Source: Nocardia sp. SYP-A9097 (GTDB lineage: Bacteria; Actinomycetota; Actinomycetes; Mycobacteriales; Mycobacteriaceae). Taken from it: a DNA stretch of 64,000 nt. This document shows positions 59,802-64,000 of this stretch, one piece after another. Under the pieces are notes generated by a model. That model searched no databases. It saw nothing but the letters and a program-made list of their open reading frames with translations, and had not been told where the DNA came from. Numbering within the stretch: the first letter of the stretch is position 1; every line of letters begins with the position of its first letter. The position numbers were made by a program, and so were the translations under genes. The DNA is taken from contig NZ_WJIC01000019.1 of assembly GCF_009649815.1 (NCBI RefSeq), positions 1-64,000 on the forward strand, written 5' to 3'.

Positions 59802-60968
59802 ATGAGCAGCAACGACACCACCATTCGCCCCTTCACCATCGATATCGCCCAGGCCGACCTGGACGACCTGCGCGACCGCCTGACCCGCACCCGCTGGATC
59901 GACGAAGTGCCCGGCGAGGGTTGGGAGCGCGGCGTGCCCACCGCGTACCTGCGTGAGCTGACCGCCCACTGGGCCGAGAAGTTCGATTGGCGCGCAGTCG
60001 AATCCCGCCTGAACGCGTACCCGCAGTTCACCACCGTCATCGACGGCCAGAACCTGCATTTCCTGCACGTACGCTCGGCCCGCGAAGACGCCACCCCGCT
60101 GCTGCTGGTGCACGGCTGGCCCGGCACCCCCGCCGACTTCCTGGATATGGTCGGCCCGCTGACCGATCCGGCCGCGCACGGCGCGGTCGATGCCCCCGCC
60201 TTCCACCTGGTGATCCCCACCCTGCCCGGGCACGGCTTCTCCGGTCCGCTCACCGAAACCGGTTGGCATGACGGCAAAGTCGCCGACGCGCTGGCCGAGC
60301 TCATGGCGCGGCTGGGTTACGACCGGTACGGCGTGCAGGGCGGCGACCACGGAGCGTTCGTGGCACCGCGCCTGGCCCGCGAACACTCCGAGCATGTGCT
60401 CGGAGTGCACGTCAACGCGCTGGTAACCTTCCCGACCGGTGATCCCGCAGATATGGCCGCGCTCACCGATGCCGAGAAGCAACGGCTCGCGGGAATGAAG
60501 GACTTCCAGGACAACGGTTCGGCGTACATGAACCTCGCTGGTTCGCGGCCGTACAGCATCGCCCAACTACTCGCAGATTCCCCTGTGGCACAACTGACTT
60601 GGATTATCGAGAAGTACAAGGAGTGGACCGACGCCGCGCATGAGCTCCCCGAGCAGGCCATCGACCTGGACAAGATCCTCACCACGGTCACCGTCTACTG
60701 GCTCACCGATACCGCCCGCAGCGTGGCGAACTACTACTACGAGCGCTTTCACGACTACGCCATGTTCGCCCCCAAGCCCAAGGGCACCGTACCCACCGGC
60801 GTAGCGGTCTTCACCACCGCCGACTACGCCATCCGCGCCTTCGCCGAGAAAGCCCACAATGTCGCGCACTGGTCGGAGTTCTACTCCGGCGGCCACTTCC
60901 CCGCCCTCGAGGTCCCCGACCTCCTCGTCGGCGACATCCGCGAATTCTTCGCCGCCCTGAACCGCTGA
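59802..60968 (+). CDS. Epoxide hydrolase (EHN-domain alpha/beta hydrolase)
   Basis: A 388-residue protein with the epoxide-hydrolase N-terminal domain (FTIDIAQADLDDLRDRLTRTRW). The alpha/beta core has oxyanion motif LVHGWPGTP, nucleophile Asp in VQGGDHGAFV and His in SGGHFPALE. It hydrolyses epoxides to diols. ATG start, divergent from the LuxR-type regulator by 63 nt. Confidence 0.94.
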   Translation: MSSNDTTIRPFTIDIAQADLDDLRDRLTRTRWIDEVPGEGWERGVPTAYLRELTAHWAEKFDWRAVESRLNAYPQFTTVIDGQNLHFLHVRSAREDATPLLLVHGWPGTPADFLDMVGPLTDPAAHGAVDAPAFHLVIPTLPGHGFSGPLTETGWHDGKVADALAELMARLGYDRYGVQGGDHGAFVAPRLAREHSEHVLGVHVNALVTFPTGDPADMAALTDAEKQRLAGMKDFQDNGSAYMNLAGSRPYSIAQLLADSPVAQLTWIIEKYKEWTDAAHELPEQAIDLDKILTTVTVYWLTDTARSVANYYYERFHDYAMFAPKPKGTVPTGVAVFTTADYAIRAFAEKAHNVAHWSEFYSGGHFPALEVPDLLVGDIREFFAALNR

Positions 60969-60974
60969 CCCAAG

Positions 60975-61010
60975 AACGGCCCCCACTTCACCGGAAGTGG
61001 GGGCCGTTTT
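60975..61010 (+). terminator. Strong rho-independent terminator after the epoxide hydrolase
   Basis: aacggcccccacttc, loop accg, gaagtgggggccgtt, then TT. A perfect 15-bp stem that can serve both the hydrolase and the convergent DUF397 gene. Confidence 0.9.
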
Positions 61011-61030
61011 CCATGCCGAGTAGCGGGGCC

Positions 61031-61222
61031 TCAGCCCTCCCAGACACGACTGGCGACGAACGTTGTCCAGTCATCGGCCGGAAACGTCAGGATGGGACCG
61101 CGGCCGTTGTCCTTGGTATCCCGCACGAGTGTGGATTCCGTGTCGTGCCGGATCTCCACGCATGCCTTCCCGCCTTCCGACCTGCTCGACTTGAACCACA
61201 CGCCGAATGCCGGTCCCTTCAC
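61031..61222 (-). CDS. DUF397-domain protein
   Basis: A 63-residue protein. The DUF397 signature is WFKSSRSEGGKACVEI and the VRDTKDNGRGPILTFPADDWTTFV end. GTG 61222 overlaps the regulator stop by 4 nt. Paired with the upstream XRE regulator, the usual arrangement in actinobacteria; possibly its partner or antagonist. Confidence 0.92.
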   Translation of the reverse strand: MKGPAFGVWFKSSRSEGGKACVEIRHDTESTLVRDTKDNGRGPILTFPADDWTTFVASRVWEG

Positions 61223-62121
61223 GCTGCATACTCCTTCGCGTACTGCAACAGCAGATCTTTGGTGCACTGTTCGTTCAACGCTACCGCCCTGAGGGCCGAA
61301 ATGGTCCTTCCATATCTGTCCACCACATCGTTCCGCTCGTGATAGACCCCGGTGTTACTCGCACCCTCGACATAGACCACGGGCGGCTCGACCAGCCCCC
61401 TGTCCAGCCGCGGGAACTCCAGCAGGGTGAACGATTTGACCGTCAGTCCTTGGTGCGGACCAACCCGGAACGGAATGACACGGATGCTGATGTTCTCCCG
61501 TCCACCGGCATCGACGAGCGAAAGCAGTTGCCGTGCCATGACATCCGGGCTCGCCGGCTGATGCCGAAGGACCGCCTCCGAAAGCAGCACCTCCAGTTGG
61601 AAATTGGGCTCGTCCAGCCGTGCTTGCCGCCGGGCCGTCAGCTCGATCCGGCGCTCCAGATCGACTGCGGAGAGGTCTGGTTCGTCGATGCGGATCACGC
61701 TGCGGCGATAGTCGGGCGTTTGTAGCAGCCCGGGTGCCATGACGAGCTGATGGGAGGTCACTCGATTCGCAGCGGTCTCCAGTCGCAGATAGTGCGGGAA
61801 GTGAGCCTCGTACTGGTCGGCATACGGTCGCCAGAAGCCCTTCGAATTACCCTGCTGCTGTTGAGCTTTCGACTGCTCTTTCACTTCGTCCCATAGGCTG
61901 AGCGCGTCCGACCGTACCTCGGCGGCCGCCCCATAGAAGTCGAGTAGATCTTTCAATTGCGAAGTGGCGATCTTCGTCGGGATGCCATCTTCGAGGCGGA
62001 GGAGGGTCGCCTTGGACACCTCGATGTGAAGCCCAGCCGCCAACGCGGTCTTACCGGCACTCTCTCGGATCTGCCGCAGGAATTTGCCAAAAGCTCTGCG
62101 AGAGACTGTAGATCCAGTCAT
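61219..62121 (-). CDS. XRE-family regulator with DUF5753 domain (Scr1-like)
   Basis: A 300-residue regulator. The N-terminal HTH (FGKFLRQIRESAGKTALAAG, then IEVSKATLLRLEDG) is followed by the DUF5753 domain (about 100-285: YLRLETAANRVTSHQLVMAPGLLQTPDYRR...RQARL). Such proteins with DUF397 partners regulate development or act in toxin-antitoxin-like pairs. A long dyad upstream is a probable autoregulatory site. Confidence 0.92.
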   Translation of the reverse strand: MTGSTVSRRAFGKFLRQIRESAGKTALAAGLHIEVSKATLLRLEDGIPTKIATSQLKDLLDFYGAAAEVRSDALSLWDEVKEQSKAQQQQGNSKGFWRPYADQYEAHFPHYLRLETAANRVTSHQLVMAPGLLQTPDYRRSVIRIDEPDLSAVDLERRIELTARRQARLDEPNFQLEVLLSEAVLRHQPASPDVMARQLLSLVDAGGRENISIRVIPFRVGPHQGLTVKSFTLLEFPRLDRGLVEPPVVYVEGASNTGVYHERNDVVDRYGRTISALRAVALNEQCTKDLLLQYAKEYAA

Positions 62122-62166
62122 TTCGTTAGCCTCGCTATCTGGGTCAGCTCATTCTGAGCCGGGACC

Positions 62167-62205
62167 AAAGTGGACCTCAATTGTATTTCTTGCGTAGTCC
62201 ACTTT
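62167..62205. promoter_or_regulatory. Long-spaced perfect dyad upstream of the XRE regulator
   Basis: aaagtggac (62167-62175) and gtccacttt (62197-62205), 9-bp arms separated by 21 nt, so centre to centre 30 bp or about three helix turns. 46-84 nt from the regulator start and also upstream of the divergent small gene. Confidence 0.75.
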
Positions 62206-62315
62206 GCACGCTGCAGCACAACGATTTTGGTGTCTACTTACAGATAGCACCCGGCGCCGATAACGAGACAAGGACGCCACCGGGGCATCATCCGAACAGA
62301 CACAGGGAGATGCAA

Positions 62316-62528
62316 ATGTCTTGGGATGCTTGGGTTTTGATGATCCTCATCGCCGGTTGTGCGGCGATTGTCCTCATCTGCATCGGCGAGGATGTCAGGG
62401 AGAGGCGTCGCTTCATGAAAGGCGAGAACCGTGCGGCACGTATTCAAATTCGCGACGGCGAGTGCATTACCGCCCCCGTCCGTCGCAAACCGAGTGGCCG
62501 CCACCGTGATGAACTCGCCAGGCCATAG
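62316..62528 (+). CDS. Small single-span membrane protein
   Basis: 70 residues: hydrophobic helix AWVLMILIAGCAAIVLICIG, then a basic cytoplasmic tail with RERRRFMKGENRAARIQIRD. ATG 62316 has AGGGAG 7 nt upstream. Family unknown. Divergent from the XRE/DUF397 pair and probably controlled by it. Confidence 0.65.
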   Translation: MSWDAWVLMILIAGCAAIVLICIGEDVRERRRFMKGENRAARIQIRDGECITAPVRRKPSGRHRDELARP

Positions 62529-62560
62529 CGCCTGCCGCGCAAGGGAAATGGAATTGACCC

Positions 62561-62815
62561 ATGGAAATCAATCGCACGCGCTCGGAGAGTTTGGAAGACT
62601 GCCACGTTCGCGACGATGACATTACGATGAATGTCGCAGAGGCACTGGAAGCCTCGATTATTCACCGCGACTGCGATCCAGTGTTCTGCGCTCGACGCTT
62701 GGAAGCGAATCGGATTGTCCGCTTCGAGGCAGATAAGTACGCCGAACGCTCCAATGTCCATCCCCTCCCGACCCGGTACTTCAGGGAGGTGAGCGATGTC
62801 GTCCGCGATCCATAA
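62561..62815 (+). CDS. Hypothetical protein, 84 residues
   Basis: A small soluble protein without recognised motif; it is acidic in the first half and contains ITMNVAEALEASIIHRDCDP. It follows the small membrane protein by 32 nt and overlaps the next gene by 20 nt, suggesting one transcript. Confidence 0.55.
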   Translation: MEINRTRSESLEDCHVRDDDITMNVAEALEASIIHRDCDPVFCARRLEANRIVRFEADKYAERSNVHPLPTRYFREVSDVVRDP

Positions 62816-62999
62816 CCGCCATCCGGCACCGACTACCGCGTGCCAAAACCTCGAGGACGCGAGACGTGGACTGCACAGTCACGCATATTGCGGCGACATG
62901 TGTGAAGCCAAGACGTATTACAGACGGGCCGTAAAAGACATCGCTCGCGGGCCTTCCGCGCCATGGAATATCTGGCGGCCGAAAGATGAGCCCCAATAG
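62796..62999 (+). CDS. Hypothetical protein, 67 residues
   Basis: Begins at ATG 62796 with AGGGAGG 6 nt upstream. Two Cys (HAYCGDMCEA) and a basic middle segment; no recognised family. Overlaps the preceding gene by 20 nt in another frame. Confidence 0.55.
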   Translation: MSSAIHNRHPAPTTACQNLEDARRGLHSHAYCGDMCEAKTYYRRAVKDIARGPSAPWNIWRPKDEPQ

Positions 63000-63050
63000 T
63001 AAGGACCTGCAGCCCGCCGAATGCGGGAAGACCGGGCGTACTGTATTCGC

Positions 63051-63518
63051 ATGGACACCGATCACTCGGTACCGCAGCCCCAAGCCCCAACGCCGCCTGG
63101 TCGGGCCTACACGGCGCCCGGCGTCACCGTCTACTTCGACGCGGCCCGCTGCCTGCACTTCGCCGAATGCGTACGTGGCCTGCCGAATGTCTTCGACACC
63201 GCTGCCCGCCCTTGGATCCAGCCCGCCAATGCGGAAGCACCCGATGTCGCGGAAGTAATCCGCCGCTGCCCGAGCGGTGCCCTCCACTACGTACTCGACT
63301 CCGGCCCACCCGAGCAGGGCGAAGCGGTCACCACCGTGACACCACTACCCGGCGGCCCACTCCTACTGACGGGCACCCTGCACATCACCACCGCAGGTGA
63401 AAACGGCCCCGGCATACTCAACGAAACTCGCATGGCCGCCTGCCGTTGTGGGAAGACCGCCAACTCCCCCTTCTGCGACGGCAGCTGCGACATACACGGC
63501 GAGCACAAGTCCGAATAG
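63051..63518 (+). CDS. Ferredoxin-like plus CDGSH-like iron-sulfur fusion
   Basis: About 155 residues. The N-terminal part (VTVYFDAARCLHFAECVRGL...VIRRCPSGALHY) is the Fer4_19 ferredoxin-like domain. The C-terminal part is a CDGSH-type motif, MAACRCGKTANSPFCDGSC, in which the last ligand position is Cys rather than the usual His; a His follows four residues later. Probably binds iron-sulfur clusters; partner unknown. ATG 63051. Confidence 0.88.
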   Translation: MDTDHSVPQPQAPTPPGRAYTAPGVTVYFDAARCLHFAECVRGLPNVFDTAARPWIQPANAEAPDVAEVIRRCPSGALHYVLDSGPPEQGEAVTTVTPLPGGPLLLTGTLHITTAGENGPGILNETRMAACRCGKTANSPFCDGSCDIHGEHKSE

Positions 63519-63710
63519 CCCTGTTCAGCCCGGGATCCATTGAAAACCGCTGGGGCACAGCCAGTATGGATCTCGGCCGACAGTATTCCGGGATGCCTTC
63601 CGCTCCGGATGCGTCCGCCACCACACTGCTATACCTGCGGGCTCAGGCGGTCATCGCAACACCTCGTCGAGTGCTTCTGATGGTGTGCGGGGTCGGCTGG
63701 CGAAACCGGT

Positions 63711-63777
63711 CTGAGCGGTCAGAAATCTCTAGGCAGGCAGCATATTTGCCGTCGTGCCGGGGTTTGTGACCGCTCAG
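63711..63777. repeat. Spaced inverted repeat
   Basis: ctgagcggtcagaaa (63711-63725) faces tttgtgaccgctcag (63763-63777), 14 of 15 complementary, around a 37-nt centre. Possibly an operator or the remains of a small mobile element. Confidence 0.65.
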
Positions 63778-63917
63778 GCCGCCCGAACTTCTTTCCCTTC
63801 CCGCGACCTCCCGCCGTCGGCCACACGATCGACCGTGCCATCGATGGCCGGGCACGCGGTCCGAACCTGCTGAATTAGCGCGAACGTCGACTCCGCCGTA
63901 TCGAGCGTGCGACTGCC

Positions 63918-63985
63918 GCACACCCCCTGCCATAGCCGCACACCCCTTATATATACGGGGTGTGCCGTAACGAGAAGGGGTGTGC
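63918..63985. repeat. Four-part repeat resembling the surroundings of the IS
   Basis: gcacacccc at 63918-63926 and 63938-63946, then ggggtgtgc at 63957-63965 and 63977-63985. Each like pair is separated by exactly 11 nt, with a 10-nt AT-rich centre (ttatatatac). The same layout and spacing frame the insertion sequence at 91-1840, there with the IS in place of the centre. Confidence 0.85.
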
Positions 63986-64000
63986 CAACCCCCGTGCCTG

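Larger units (their letters stand above)
63519..64000. other. Gene-free right end with repeats
   Basis: No convincing gene. Short frames with low-complexity Arg/Gly/Ser composition appear on both strands but lack family or ribosome support. It holds an inverted repeat at 63711-63777 and a four-part repeat at 63918-63985. Confidence 0.5.

Noticed and set aside
63643..63933. Minus-strand frame of 96 residues in the right end
   Set aside because: Biased Arg/Gly/Ser composition, no ribosome site and overlap with an inverted repeat; no family resemblance.

Overview
High-GC actinobacterial chromosome, most consistent with Nocardia or a close relative in the Nocardiaceae. The clues are a mycothiol-dependent formaldehyde dehydrogenase next to a metallo-beta-lactamase gene, an Mce protein, tandem Baeyer-Villiger-type monooxygenases, XRE-DUF397 pairs, an AfsR-type regulator, lipoproteins with actinobacterial features and frequent GTG starts. 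No rRNA, tRNA, CRISPR array or prophage was recognised.

Layout. 1-1840: the end of a truncated gene, then an intact IS1182-type insertion sequence. 1841-2231: gene-free, with short repeats and hairpins. 2232-12236: a same-strand catabolic block (minus strand): MFS importer, double-domain HxlR-type regulator, carotenoid/lignostilbene-type oxygenase, LLM monooxygenase, thiolase-like protein, acyl-CoA ligase, SCP2-type thiolase. A repeated operator-like sequence lies before the regulator and before the oxygenase. 12366-13868: an unrecognised helical-repeat protein. 14022-24655: myo-inositol catabolism. A minus-strand operon (iolE-like, inositol-type ABC importer, iolC, an aldolase-like gene, iolB, iolD) has mostly 4-nt overlaps. 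It is divergent from a LacI regulator and iolG, with two GAGCGCTC palindromes between them. iolA is absent.

24677-34357: mixed housekeeping and accessory genes: VOC protein, LysE/LysG pair, mycothiol-dependent formaldehyde detoxification pair, DUF4333 lipoprotein, YbdK-type ligase, TfoX-like protein, ACT-like membrane protein, AarF kinase. 34480-37643: two coupled FAD monooxygenases. 37695-38755: a DUF559 endonuclease-like gene bracketed by hairpins built from one 22-bp repeat, the most unusual arrangement here. 38805-46222: DUF1003, AraC, SDR, SGNH hydrolase, then two coupled ATP-grasp genes followed by a CocE/NonD-type hydrolase.

46275-60968: purine nucleoside permease-like lipoprotein, a divergent second EF-Tu, two ECF sigma factors that each carry a SnoaL/NTF2-like tail and each face a stand-alone NTF2-like gene, an AfsR-like regulator, an orphan Mce protein, an L,D-transpeptidase, a very large LuxR-type regulator and an epoxide hydrolase. 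61031-63518: an XRE/DUF397 pair with a long dyad operator, three small unknown genes, and a ferredoxin-CDGSH fusion with a Cys where the ligand His is expected. 63519-64000: gene-free, with a four-part repeat of the same design that surrounds the insertion sequence at the left end.
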